Assembly: GCA_000969725.1 (NCBI GenBank)
Contig: JXSR01S067169.1
Source of the DNA: Ophiothrix spiculata
Taxonomy: Eukaryota > Echinodermata > Ophiuroidea > Amphilepidida > Ophiotrichidae
Strand: one strand, 5' to 3'
Length of the DNA: 33,385 nt
A program made the translations under genes and the position numbers. Below are positions 21,362-31,066 of the stretch, piece by piece; the stretch's first letter is position 1, and each line of letters opens with the position of its first letter. Under the pieces are notes generated by a model. That model searched no databases. It had not been told where the DNA came from and saw only the letters and a program-made list of their open reading frames with translations.

Positions 21362-21501
21362 TACTTTAGGTCCCATCAAAAACTATACCCTAACCCTAAC
21401 CCCTAACCCTAACCTTAAAACTAACCCTAACCCTAAACTAAACCTAACCCTAGCACTAACCCTAAACCCTAACCCTAAAATTCTGGATGGGACCTAAAGT
21501 A
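21362..21501. mobile_element. TIR element carrying degenerate telomeric repeats
   Basis: TACTTTAGGTCCCATC (21362-21377) and GATGGGACCTAAAGTA (21486-21501) are perfect 16-bp inverted repeats. The outermost TA on each side can be read as a TA target duplication. Between them (about 21388-21477) lie about thirteen CCCTAA-type units with variants such as CCCCTAA, CCTTAAAA and CCCTAGCA. The element interrupts the minisatellite. It is best read as a MITE whose core consists of telomere-like sequence rather than a true chromosome end or a plain interstitial telomere. Confidence 0.7.
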
Positions 21502-21509
21502 CATTTGGT

Positions 21510-22015
21510 CCACTTTACTGATTAATCAAGTAACTAATGGGTTTGGCTCGACTGATTAGTCAGGTAACTAATGGGTAGGACTTTACTGATTAGTCAAGTA
21601 ACTAATGGGTGGGACATTACTGATTAGTCAAGTAACTAATGGGTGGGACTTTACTGATTAGTCAAGTAACTAATGGGTGGGACATTACTGATTAGTCAAG
21701 TAACTAATGGGTGGGACTTTACTGATTAGTCAAATAACTAATGGATGGGACTTTACTGATTAGTCAAGTAACTAATGGGTGGGACTTTACTGATTAGTCA
21801 AGTAACTAATGAGTGGGACTTTACTGATTAGTCAAGTAACTAATGGGTAGGACTTTACTGATTAGTCAAGTAACTAATGGGTAGGATTTTACTGATTAGT
21901 CAAGTAACTAATGGGTAGGACTTTACTGATAAGTCAAGTAATTAATGACGGGTACGACTTTATTGAGCAAGTCAAGTTACAAAGTTACTACTGAGTTAGT
22001 CAAGTTAGAAATACG
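21510..22015. repeat. 34-bp minisatellite, homogeneous right block
   Basis: About thirteen near-identical 34-bp units lie head to tail to about 21960, followed by two or three decayed ones. Around 21602-21733 units ending GGGACATT and GGGACTTT alternate, giving a local 68-bp higher-order repeat. No ORF spans it. The unit dyad ATTAGT-CAAGTA-ACTAAT recurs every 34 bases. Confidence 0.9.
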
Positions 22016-22120
22016 TAATGTATGCGGTTAATTTGTTATTCATACAGTGGTGTATGTTTGGCACACATTCATTGTTTGAAACTTTTGTATCTAATTCGTA
22101 CATTTGGGCTCTATACTGTG

Positions 22121-22139
22121 ATGTGTGACAGAGCCTTTA
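22121..22139. mobile_element. Solo MITE end (ATGTGTGACAGAGCCTTTA)
   Basis: These 19 bases equal the right terminus of the foldback MITE at 8049-8198. No matching left end is found nearby, so this is a truncated copy or part of an element that lost one end in the decayed satellite. Confidence 0.5.
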
Positions 22140-22241
22140 TTGAGATAGTCAAGTCAGGCCCCTGACACTTTATCCCCAAATACTTCATAGCTCATTTGAT
22201 TACTATTTCTTAATAGTCGCTGGTTAACTTGGTTTTTTGGC

Positions 22242-22447
22242 TGATCACGTGATCAGTGGCTCTAACTTACGTAACATGTAACGGAATATGTGGACAAAAA
22301 CAAGGTTGCATATTGAATAATCCTACTCAAATATCGATAAATCCTGACATCGTCCTTGATGTGTATTACGCTTGATCGGGTACAAGCTGTGCAGCATTCT
22401 TCAAAATGCGACCTCGTTTTTGTCCACATATTACGGCACACGTTACG
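22242..22447. mobile_element. Foldback element with 42-bp arms
   Basis: The arm at 22270-22311 (starting CGTAACATGTAACGG, containing TATGTGGACAAAAAC) is an inverted match of 22406-22447 with six or so differences. Just left lies the perfect 14-bp palindrome TGATCACGTGATCA (22242-22255), which includes a CACGTG core. The ORF at 22356-22646 starts inside the loop and is not supported as a gene. Confidence 0.6.
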
Positions 22448-22930
22448 CTATTGGGGCCACGTTTTGAGCTTAGTGTCACCTCTGTTACTCCGTGGTCAAG
22501 TATTGAAAAGGTGGGACTTTATTGAGTCACAAATAGGCAGTACTGCAAACAGGCATTACAGGACTTTACCAAATCAAATCAAGTCTACAGGTTGGGAGAA
22601 CCGAGAGTGTCTAGCTTTGAGTAACTTTGTCACTTTGCTTATTTAACAATGTAAATTGAGCACAATGAATTTACAAGACTTGTCGCTCTTAAATTGTTCA
22701 CCTAATTAAATCATGCAAAAACAACTATTAAAACACACAAATACAATTCAACTTGTATATTTACAAGTATTTTATTCCGTCGTGTTTCATCTCCAATGTT
22801 ATTTATTCCCTTGTCTGCACCATCCATTATAGATGGTGGTTACCGTCATTGATACAAACATAGAGTGCAACATAACTGGTTTCACTCGTAATGCTTACAA
22901 AAACATACAAACATCATGAACATCCGGGGT
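22448..22930. other. Residual satellite words, then no recognisable feature
   Basis: A leftover GTGGGACTTTATTGAGTCA at about 22511-22529 is a minisatellite word outside the array. The remainder is AT-rich with no gene. Confidence 0.45.

Positions 22931-22966
<36 letters not shown>
22931..22966 (+). repeat. Uninterrupted G36 tract
   Basis: Thirty-six consecutive G follow GGGGT. Such a tract can form G-quadruplexes, is highly slippage-prone, and its length in the assembly should be regarded as approximate. Confidence 0.95.
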
Positions 22967-22968
<2 letters not shown>

Positions 22969-22979
22969 GTAACTGATTG

Positions 22980-23620
22980 TTGTGCCAGGGTATAATCACT
23001 CATGTGCTACGGGTTCAGAGGGAGGCCCTATGTGAGACCAACAATTGGCAAAACAAGTGAAATCTGAGGCCATAAATCAACCATATCTGTTTGTATGGAC
23101 CCTATGTGGGACCACATCAAATGAATACTCTATTTACCCATACCCAAATACTACCAAATTATTATAACAATTAATCCAACCATTCTTTCTGAGTTTGATA
23201 CCCTATCAGAGACTGAAAAGCCAAATTTGATACCCTATAGTGAGCACCGGGTGGTTGATTTTGATATAATACCCTATATTACAAGTCTTGAAGCCTTTCC
23301 AGGGCTCACATTTTTTGGCACGCAGGTGGTTACCTGGTCAGAATACCCAGTTACCAACCCCAACTCTGGAAAAACATTTATTTCAATCTGGAAACCACAT
23401 GTACAAATGAGCAACAGCTTGAAAAAAAACATAAATTGGCACAAAGTTTTACATTCATGGGCACGATTAAGGGTAGGTGGGGTATATATTCCCTGAATTT
23501 GCTGAGGTGGGTACACATGTATACCAAATGCCCTCCCACCCCACATTCATGCAGGCAAATCGATAAAAGTACTAAAACCTGCTAACCCCCATCCACTTTG
23601 AAAAGAAGATTCTCCCTTTC
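22980..23620. repeat. Probable old dispersed repeat
   Basis: The words GATACCCTAT (about 23198, 23230 and, varied, 23268), GACCCTATGTGGGACCA and GGTGGGGTATATA recur irregularly. Opposed ORFs of 89 and 90 codons (23227-23496 plus, 23274-23546 minus) overlap almost fully and show no domain. This could be degenerate transposon sequence; termini are not identifiable. Confidence 0.3.
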
Positions 23621-24299
23621 AATCATTCCAGATATGGAGGAACTGTTTCATCAATGTTGGTTTGGTATTTTCAAGCAATTTCTCATTTTCTTGTACCAAA
23701 TACAAACTAAAACTACACAATGAAATGAACAATTATAAATTGTAAGAAAAGTGTACGATTATTCTTATCAGCCCACCATGGTAATCTCCATACAGAAAAG
23801 TGTTCAAACACAAGGTTGTTTAAAAACTTTGTAACAAATAAAATACTGTGCACATAATGATTAATTGATACAGTTTTAATATTTGTCAACATTTATTTAA
23901 ATCTGTGATTGCCGAATTCAACACCCATACAGCCTCCTTTGCAAACTACAACATTACAAAAAATGTCTATCCATTTAATGCTACAACATAAATATTTCCA
24001 AAATACAAAATATTAAATAACACTGAAAATGTACATAAACAAACAAACTTGGTTTCATATTTCGTCTACATCCAAACTAAACAAATCCTGGTTCAGAGAG
24101 ACGGATAACAGGTTTTCACAGAAACATTAAATGGTTTCATGTATAATATTTCACATAATATTGCCTTATTTGTTCAAGTTCAAGGCTATGGCATATTAAT
24201 CCTCAACATAAGCTGTAAGAAAACACCTACACATAAACCATTATGTTATAACATGATTTAATCTTGGTGAAATGTTGGATGTAGTCAGTTGAGCTTTAA
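23621..24299. other. AT-rich sequence without recognisable gene
   Basis: No ORF above threshold, RNA gene or clear repeat is seen. Confidence 0.55.
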
Positions 24300-24646
24300 A
24301 GGGGCAATTCATGATCCACTTTTCACCCTCAAGGTCACCTCTATCAAATTTGAGTTTTTTAGCTTATAAGAATCCTCAAGTGGTATATGTTACGATCCCC
24401 AAACCGTTCTTTCATATGTGCTTGCATTTTTGAGAAAAGTGAGAAAATGTGTTATTTTCTAATTATTGTCGGGGCCCCGACAGTAATTACAACACAGTAG
24501 TCTATGAGGATTTTCAAAATGCTGAAAAGCTTGTAACTTAGAAACGAACAGTCCGAATCAAGTGAAATTTTAAGTATATATTTATGTTGTACTCTTCTTT
24601 TTATTTAGCTAGAAAAGAGGCCACATCAAAATCATGAATTGCACCT
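24300..24646 (+). mobile_element. Kolobok-like MITE, complete, TTAA duplication
   Basis: TTAA flanks both ends (24296-24299 and 24647-24650). The termini AGGGGCAATTCATGATC and its inverse at 24631-24646 (ATCATGAATTGCACCT) match with one mismatch. A TTAA duplication plus ends beginning AGG fits Kolobok better than piggyBac, whose ends begin CC. The centre is a palindrome, TGTCGGGGCCCCGACA (24467-24482), extended to about 28 bp with one mismatch. The element is collinear with 7440-7720. It is non-coding. Confidence 0.75.
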
Positions 24647-24851
24647 TTAATACCTCACCCAAAAACATTATAGGCTCTGCTAAGCAGCTAAAATAAATAC
24701 TGCAAAATAGGCAGGAGGCTGAAAAATAAGTTTGAAATTAACTTATCATGTTGTAACAAACCTCATTCTGAATCATAATACTGATATACATGTATAAACA
24801 AGTCAATGTAGGAGTTGATGAAATATAATTTGGATCACATTTTTGTTATTA
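24647..24851. other. No recognisable feature
   Basis: AT-rich spacer between MITE and SINE. Confidence 0.5.
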
Positions 24852-25075
24852 TGAGGGGAGCGTGGCCGAGCGGTTAGAGCACAGGTCTCGTAATACAGAG
24901 ATTGTGGGTTCGAGCCCCAGGCCGGGCGGTTTTCGTCTCCATGTTTCCTTGGGCAAGAAACTTTACTCTACTTGCTCTGTGGTCGGACAGTCACGTAAAG
25001 CTGTGGGTCCCCTGTGCGAATGCTCCTTCATAGGGCAGTGTATACCTAGTTAGTCTATAATGGCAGTGAGACTTC
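24852..25075 (+). mobile_element. tRNA-derived SINE
   Basis: The A-box GTGGCCGAGCGGTTAGAGC (24862-24880) and B-box GGTTCGAGCCC (24907-24917) are well preserved and match a Leu/Ser-type tRNA head. The acceptor stem does not pair, so it is not a functional tRNA. The body contains CCTTGGGCAAGAAACTTTAC (24947-24966) followed by GTGGGTCCCCTGTGC, a body type I recall from SINEs of marine animals. The 63-codon ORF (24862-25053) is a reading of the SINE. Confidence 0.65.
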
Positions 25076-25182
25076 ATCTGGAGAGACAACAAATCACAGC
25101 GATACAACCAAGAAATCAATTGGTGTGACTGACTGCAACTAGTGGATTTCACACAAAGTGATACCATAATGTTATTGATGTC

Positions 25183-25855
25183 ACTATATGTGACGCTTTA
25201 CATCAAAAGGTACATGTTGGTTCCAAAAAGCAAAATTGAGGTTTTGGTATCACTTGGAAGCCTGTTTAATCAGCTTTAAAATGATACCAAAATTAAAGGC
25301 ATCGGCCATTCGGTGACTGAGCTATGACAAATTAAAGAATGACAACATTGACGGATTTAAAAAGCACACTTCTGAGAAAAACACGTTTGAAAATCATGAA
25401 AATTTTAAACTCAAGATATTGCTGGTTTTCAAAGGAACCATTCAAAACTCCATTCTTTTACTTGCCCGATTGACACCAAATTTGGCACATATACTATATA
25501 GACTGCAACAAAGACAGCGATACCAATTTGCCAGGGAGAATAATCGGAATGCGCTGATATTTGCCGTGCAAATTGGTCATATTTGGTACTCAAGTGACGG
25601 TCCCATGGACATTTTCAGCGAAAACTGGATCTGACTTGGTCACAAACAACACATTTTTTTCACATTTAGAATGTATTTTTTCAAAAACAAAGTTCATTCA
25701 TTGAAAATATATATACTTCAAGGACCTCATTTTTTACGATATCTAAAGATCCACCTTCCGACCATTTTTCACTCATTTTCAACTTCAGACGGCCGTAGCT
25801 CAAAATCGGCCTTGCCGACAACTTGTACCTTTTGATGTAACGCGTCACATATAGT
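25183..25855. mobile_element. Non-autonomous TIR transposon, 673 bp
   Basis: Arms of about 37 bp start ACTATATGTGACGC at both ends (25183-25220 and the complement at 25816-25855) with two mismatches. They carry the internal block TACATCAAAAGGTAC. A TA or TATA duplication is compatible. The interior holds one small ORF (25419-25634, 71 codons) with no transposase signature. Terminal and subterminal motifs are related to the element at 27552-27992, including AGCTTTAAAATGAYACC about 89 bases from the left end. Confidence 0.75.
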
Positions 25856-26112
25856 CTGAAAGTCTACAAGTCTTTGTGATCTTATAATCTATTATATAAT
25901 TCCAGTGGGTTTTCAAATAATAACAGAGGCATGGTGATGAAAAATCAATACACCACATTGAGGAATAAAAATGTTTGATGGTTTACAACACCAAGCATCC
26001 ATTATTGATTAGAATATAAGATAACACAGACTTGTCGCACAATATATTTATTTGGTAGCTAAGAAAGAAGTAAAAACTTACCCATATTCATCTTGCAATC
26101 ACTTTTTGAGAT
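25856..26112. other. No recognisable feature
   Basis: AT-rich spacer. Confidence 0.5.
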
Positions 26113-26225
26113 CAATCAATCAATCAATGATACAAGTACTTGCATAACATGCATACCCCATGAAGGAGTCTATTCGTACAGGGGACCAACGGCTGTAAAT
26201 TGTAGCTTGCCACAATTTAAATTCT
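26113..26225 (-). mobile_element. LINE 3' tail with (TTGA)n
   Basis: On the minus strand, a non-repetitive block with CCGTTGGTCCCCTGTACG is followed by GGGGTATGCATG and then a TTGA/ATTG tetramer run (plus strand 26113-26129, ATCAATCAATCA). A short tandem tail after a unique block is typical of CR1/L2-like retroposon 3' ends. The family is not identified. Confidence 0.35.
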
Positions 26226-26287
26226 AAAAAGATCTCTAAAATACTTGTATCAAAAAAACATAAGACCAAAGATGCTCATGGCTTAAT

Positions 26288-26438
26288 CAGATCATGAAAA
26301 AAGTAGATAAAAAGGAACCACAACGAGTTTGATCTGCTAAAATAATCCATTTATCTATTCACGAAGATAATAGAAACCAATTGTTATCAATCAATTTTCG
26401 AGTAGGTTGATCTTTTTATCTACTTTTTCCAAGATCAG
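26288..26438. mobile_element. Foldback element with 27-bp arms
   Basis: CAGATCATGAAAAAAGTAG at 26288 continues to 26314 and is the inverse of 26412-26438 at 24 of 27 positions. The total length is 151 bp. The flanks show no clear duplication. Probably a small MITE. Confidence 0.55.
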
Positions 26439-26970
26439 ATCAGGTGTCTGAAAATGTACCACTGGTCCATTTATATCACATAGATCGGGGTGGTGGTGTC
26501 TTCAAAAACTGCTGTATGAAGATCATGTGCCTCACCTTTCAACACAAAATGTTGCTTTGTTTCTTACACATGTGTAATAAGCCAATCTGCTCTAATAAAT
26601 TTGCTAACAATTCATAACCGAGAAATATTTTTTACAGCAACAAGATTATTGAAGTTCACAACAGGCCAGGTAAAGCCAAACAGTGATGCTATCGCTGTTC
26701 GCATCTCACTTGTGTTATATTGACCAAATTCCTGCCTGGATCCACTTGGCATAGTTCAAGGTATTGTGAATACAAGACAACAGAGCAAAAGAAAAGCGGG
26801 TCAAGCCAGGAAAGAATTTTGAATGGTAAAAGAAAAGAATCCTGCAAAAATGTCTGTAAATTTGTCTGCAAAAATGTGTTCAGACTATGATTTGAACAAG
26901 CTGGAGGTGATAATTTCAACATTTCTTGCATGTGTACAAAAACACTGTACATGCATTATCAGACCATTAA
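26439..26970. other. No recognisable gene
   Basis: The minus-strand 87-codon ORF (26689-26952) is hydrophobic in parts but has no recognised domain and no conserved context; it is likely chance. Confidence 0.5.
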
Positions 26971-27303
26971 AGGGACTGGCCTAGATTCTTCCCACTAATG
27001 TTTTACTACATATTTTTTTACTTTAATTCGATAGAACATGTTTATAGTAATATAACCTACAAGTAGTTTTCCATGATTTTGAGGAATATTGGAGAAAATT
27101 GCAATTGGTACAAATTTGGGATTTAGGAAACACAGGATAGTCACACCGCCATCAAAGAACGATATATTGCAAATTAGTTCTCTCTCAATTTGAGCCATTT
27201 GTGTGTAAATTTTTGCAGTTTTTTGCATTTTACTATACTTTTTAGCTATATTTAGATTATTTCCAGAAGTTTTTAATTCTAGATGGAATCTAGGCTAGTC
27301 CCT
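26971..27303. mobile_element. Kolobok-like MITE, 333 bp, TTAA duplication
   Basis: TTAA lies at 26967-26970 and 27304-27307. The termini AGGGACTGGCCTAGATTC and the inverse of AGGGACTAGCCTAGATTC differ at one base. The interior is AT-rich and shares no visible core with the 24300 element, so it is a different family of the same superfamily type. The next MITE begins 14 bases downstream. Confidence 0.75.
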
Positions 27304-27316
27304 TTAAACAAAGAAA

Positions 27317-27540
27317 GGTATGTCCACACAGAAGAATTTGGTCATGACTATATTCTTGCTTGTCAGCCACTCACAAGCAAATCCCAGTGTGAACGCAATA
27401 TAGAAAGCGTCTCGCTTGTGACAAAAAGTGACACACCAGTTTTAACGTGCAAGTCGTGTCCCTGTGTGAACACAACTGCTAAGTTGTCTCGCTCTAGAGC
27501 CGCTCATGACTAGTCATGACTAATATGTGTGAACACAGCC
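27317..27540 (-). mobile_element. Harbinger-like MITE, relative of 18548-18714
   Basis: The ends GGTATGTCCACACAGAAGAA and the inverse of GGCTGTGTTCACACATATTA are diverged versions of the family's TIR. The right flank is TAA and the left is AAA, so one target copy may have mutated. Internal blocks align in reverse orientation with 18548-18714, over about the right two thirds of that copy. A 76-codon ORF (27283-27513) starts in the preceding MITE and crosses into this one; it is not a gene. Confidence 0.65.
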
Positions 27541-27551
27541 TAAGACTGCAT

Positions 27552-27992
27552 AATTGTGACCCGTCATATCGAAAGGTAACTTAAGGGTCCCAAAATGAAA
27601 ATGGATTTTTTGGTCTCATCTGAAGGATTATATTTTAAGCTTTAAAATGACACCTTGCTTTTGGTTATTGGATTTTCGATTGCAAAGTTACATCCAAACT
27701 GGTAAAAGGTATCGGAAAACTATAGTTCTGAGAAAATCAAGATTAAAATTTCTGCACTGGTAAAACTTGAATGGAGAAAGGATTTTTATATCAGTTTTTA
27801 AAACATTTGTTTTATGTTTTGGATGTTGGAACCTGGTTAATATGATAGAATACACTTCAAAGTTAATGTTTCTGATGAAATTAGAAATTGGCCTTGGACG
27901 TGATTTTTGACTATGCTCAGCGTCAATGGCCCATTTACGAGAAATTTACTATGCCGACCTTAAGGTACCTTTCGATATGACGGGTCACAATT
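27552..27992. mobile_element. Non-autonomous TIR transposon, 441 bp
   Basis: Arms of about 37 bp begin AATTGTGACCCGTCATATCG at both ends and match almost perfectly. The element starts 12 bases after the previous MITE. Its TIR layout, TGTGACCCGTCATATCGAAAG, parallels TGTGACGCNTTACATCAAAAG of the 25183 element, and AGCTTTAAAATGACACC lies 86 bases from the left end in an equivalent place. It has no coding capacity. Confidence 0.75.
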
Positions 27993-28861
27993 GTGTTTGG
28001 GAGTTGCCATCTATTTCCTTACCTTTCCCATTTTGTTAGTTTCAAAACTTCTTTGGTCAATATACATGTTTTAGCCAATACTGGTTATCTAGGTGTGTAC
28101 ATTTAAAATGCATCTGGAACAGACCATTCATATGAGTTTCTTAAGGGCTATGACAACCTGCAAAAACAAACTCAGTCAGAAGATATAGCAAGATCCCAGG
28201 CAGATGTCAATGATACATCAATACAGGCGGGGGCGGCCGCGATTTAGTAGAAGCTAGTAAAAATTAGGGCTAGGGATTTCCAAAACGCAAATTTAGGATA
28301 CATTTTACGTGTCTTTCTATTGGCGCATTAGTATTGAAAATGTAACAAAATTTTATTTTTACCTTTATTCAAATAATAAAAAAAAGTGCTCCTATAGTGA
28401 TACACATTATTGTATTATTCTAAATCCGCGTGAACCCCACTTGTAGCAAAGGAATTTTAAGTTTATTCGATGCACTATTTTAACATAATTGAAATTACAC
28501 GCGTGACACCGCGGAAGGTTTTCATGATCAAATATAGAAGTAAGAGGCATATCCACCGTCGTCTGCATCAATATTCACAATCCACTGACCTGACCCATCT
28601 CAAAAACTCACCTCGCAATTCCTGGCTGATTGAGCTAGCATATCAAACTCAGGAAATATGGGTATTTAATGCTTACCATATCTAATCACACTGAAATAAG
28701 AGCATTAAATTGCTATAGTTTCCACACTCTATATGCTCCAATTCTTAAGTTGAGATGGTATGAAATTGTATGTTTTTATGGTAGAAAACATGGTTGGGGG
28801 CTCACTTGGATTTATGAGGTAAGGAAAGATCCATTTAAACATCTTCTTGTACCAAAAAGCA
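27993..28861. other. No recognisable gene; GC patch at 28229-28242
   Basis: A small GC-rich patch (GGCGGGGGCGGCCGCG) lies in otherwise AT-rich DNA. The 71-codon ORF at 28470-28685 has no known domain. Confidence 0.45.
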
Positions 28862-29345
28862 GTCATGACAGCTCAAATGGTAGTGTGCTCACTTACGGTG
28901 TGGAAGGTCCCGAGTTTGAATCCTGGCAGTCAGTGTTCCCGCTAACGCTTTTTGCACCAATTCGAGCAATTTTGACAAAGCCGAAGAGGTCCTTTTGCCA
29001 AAATCATGACCTGATGCCAAAAATTGACCAATTAAAGCAAGGAAAACAATCTTTACAACCATTTTCAGGAACCTGTTGCACCAATTTTCCCAACTCCTGT
29101 GCCAATGGCGTGCCATACAGCCTTAGCAGGACCACTGCTGGCAGTACCAAAATGTTATGTGCGCTTGAAATTCCCTGGGACAAGGAATAAACTGCTAATT
29201 GTCTTGTGGAAACCTGTACAAAACTCGGGGAGCTGATCCGGGGCTACAATGGTTTATATGCAGGCTGATCAAGGTTCACTGCCCCTAGCAGTTGCCCCAG
29301 AACTTGAAATGCTTGGTGTGGAGTGGAGCTCAAGGTGATCAGCGC
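28862..29345 (+). mobile_element. tRNA-derived SINE or composite retroposon
   Basis: The A-box-like CAGCTCAAATGGTAGTGTGC (28869-28888) and B-box-like GAGTTTGAATCCTGG (28912-28926) form a degenerate Pol III promoter. A longer, GC-richer body follows, with ACTCGGGGAGCTGATCCGG at 29223-29241 and GATCAGCGCACACCTG near the end. The 173-codon ORF at 28669-29190 starts upstream of the tRNA head and reads through it; I recognise no protein family in it. The 3' limit is uncertain. Confidence 0.4.
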
Positions 29346-30381
29346 ACACCTGTTAATTGTGCTGAGGTCATGCAGAAATATAAACAAGAAGGTACAAATC
29401 CCTTGTATTTATTTTTTAGTTGAAATACAATTTTCAGAAACGAAGTATACTTGCTGTAGATTGAATAGCTGAAAATCTGCAGGCATCTTAACTTTTGTTG
29501 GCTGTACCAGGGACTTTGAAACAAAGGATTAACTCTGAAAAGGGACCATATTTAGCAACAGACTAGATGTGAAATGGAGTCTTGAGGGCCTTACATCCCT
29601 GTACCATCTTTCTATATGGCAGTGATTCCCAGGCTGAAATGGTTAAATTTTCAACACAAATTTGGTCTTGGTTTTCAACCTGGGTTTGCCCAACTCTTAA
29701 TATACATGCCCCTTCATATAAATACATGTATACTGCACCATTAGCATAAAATAAGAGGTAATTAAGAGCAAATTGTACTTAAAGGGGCTATATAATTTAA
29801 TCCAAATGAGAGGATGGGGTCCTAAATACTTTGGAGGAGAATCACAACATACTTGGAAATGTCTGGAGTCAAGAGTGTCATCATTTTTTTGAGTGAATGT
29901 TTGGCGATAAAAGGTGGCTACAGATGTACTCTGTGTATTTGGTTCAAAAAGAAGTTTGGGACCCTTTAAAAAATAGCAGCCACCGTAGATAGGAAGTTGA
30001 TTTGTAGGTCTACCATTCCATTTTTGTAACACTATCAAGAATCAGGTCATGACCTAATAATCTCAAATTTGTGTCGCTCTATATTTGGGGCATTTAATTG
30101 TTGGTCTGATTTCCTTTGTTGGGGTTTAAGTAAGCAAACTAATGACTACTGTATTAACCATTTGAATACTTTATTCCTGGGGACAAATACACAAAAATGT
30201 GAACTTGGCGAGTGAACACAAATCTTGCATTGATATCCAAATATTTCATAAAATGTGTACATGATATACAATCCTTTGAGAGTAACCATTTTAGAGCTAT
30301 ATTATAAGGTATTAGTCAGTGTTTCAAGTTAATGGCTGTACTTGGATCTTTCAATACATCTTATCCATCCAACTTGACTTA
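29346..30381. other. No recognisable gene
   Basis: The minus-strand ORF of 113 codons at 29697-30038 has no domain I can name. A TTAA-AGGGG...ACCCT-TTAA arrangement (29779-29969) hints at a Kolobok-like MITE, but the arms do not match beyond a few bases. Confidence 0.45.
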
Positions 30382-30745
30382 GGCCAAACAAATCAATTGT
30401 TTGTTTGCCCTCCAGTAGAAAAATAAAAATATTGGGTCGGTCGATCTTTTTTTTTTTACTCTGCACAAATATTTTAAAGAATGATCTCATTCCATGGATT
30501 TTATCACGAATACCAAGCAATGCAGGGCTTCATCAAAGATTGTGGGTCATTATTTAGAGTAAATTTGCATTTTATACTACTAAATGTGACTTTATACTGC
30601 TAAATTTTACATTTTTTGTTTGAAAATATTGAGTTTTCATATTTTAGGTGTTTGTAAAAAAACCCAAAAAACTAAAATACCCGACCCAAATTTTTGGCAT
30701 TTTAGGGTCAGTCGCGGAGGGCAAACAAACAATTTTTTGAAGGCC
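30382..30745. mobile_element. Harbinger-like MITE, 364 bp, TTA duplication
   Basis: TTA flanks at 30379-30381 and 30746-30748. Termini start GGCC. A 19-bp perfect inverted core, AATTGTTTGTTTGCCCTCC, lies at 30395-30413 and inverted at 30716-30734. Further inward a GGGTCGG block is also inverted (about 30435 and 30680). A short 20-mer repeat, starting TTTATACTRCTAAA, is duplicated at about 30571-30610. It is non-coding. Confidence 0.7.
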
Positions 30746-31066
30746 TTATGATCAACACCCCACATCATATCTGTAGAACATCCTCAATTCAAAACTTAAA
30801 ATTCTGTTTTATATTTTGCTGTGTGGATAGAAAATCTAGTATATTAAGGGCTGCAAGAAAAAACTGAAGGGCTGCGACAAAATCAACATTGAAGTCAATC
30901 GTTTCAGTAAAGGCTGCAGTAAAATTTTCCAAATTTTATTTCAACAATGTCAATGTATTCATGATCTCCTAATTTTGAAACTATATTTTATATTTTTTCC
31001 TGAAATATGGATATGCTGTATCCCATGACACAAAGGGGGTTGGCAATACAAAGGGTTTGACCTTTA
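30746..31066. other. No recognisable gene
   Basis: AAGGGCTGC is repeated (about 30847 and 30869) and varied once more (about 30910). Nothing else is seen. Confidence 0.5.

Noticed and set aside
21388..21477. True chromosome end
   Set aside because: The telomeric units are degenerate, only about 90 bp long, bracketed by inverted repeats and flanked by more than 10 kb on each side.
19940..22015. CRISPR array
   Set aside because: Units are contiguous without unique spacers, and the setting is an animal genome.
23227..23546. Overlapping 89- and 90-codon ORFs on opposite strands
   Set aside because: Near-complete antisense overlap, repetitive context and no domain; likely repeat debris.
24852..24929. 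Functional tRNA gene
   Set aside because: A and B boxes are good, but the acceptor arm does not pair and a SINE body follows directly.
28669..29190. 173-codon plus-strand ORF, the longest with real sequence
   Set aside because: It starts outside and reads through a tRNA-like SINE head, shows no domain or periodic pattern, and overlaps an antisense ORF of similar quality.
29783..29965. Kolobok-like MITE flanked by TTAA
   Set aside because: Only the first four or so bases of the presumed ends are inverted; the rest does not match.
29697..30038. 113-codon minus-strand ORF
   Set aside because: No domain or repeat pattern; begins and ends in ordinary AT-rich DNA.
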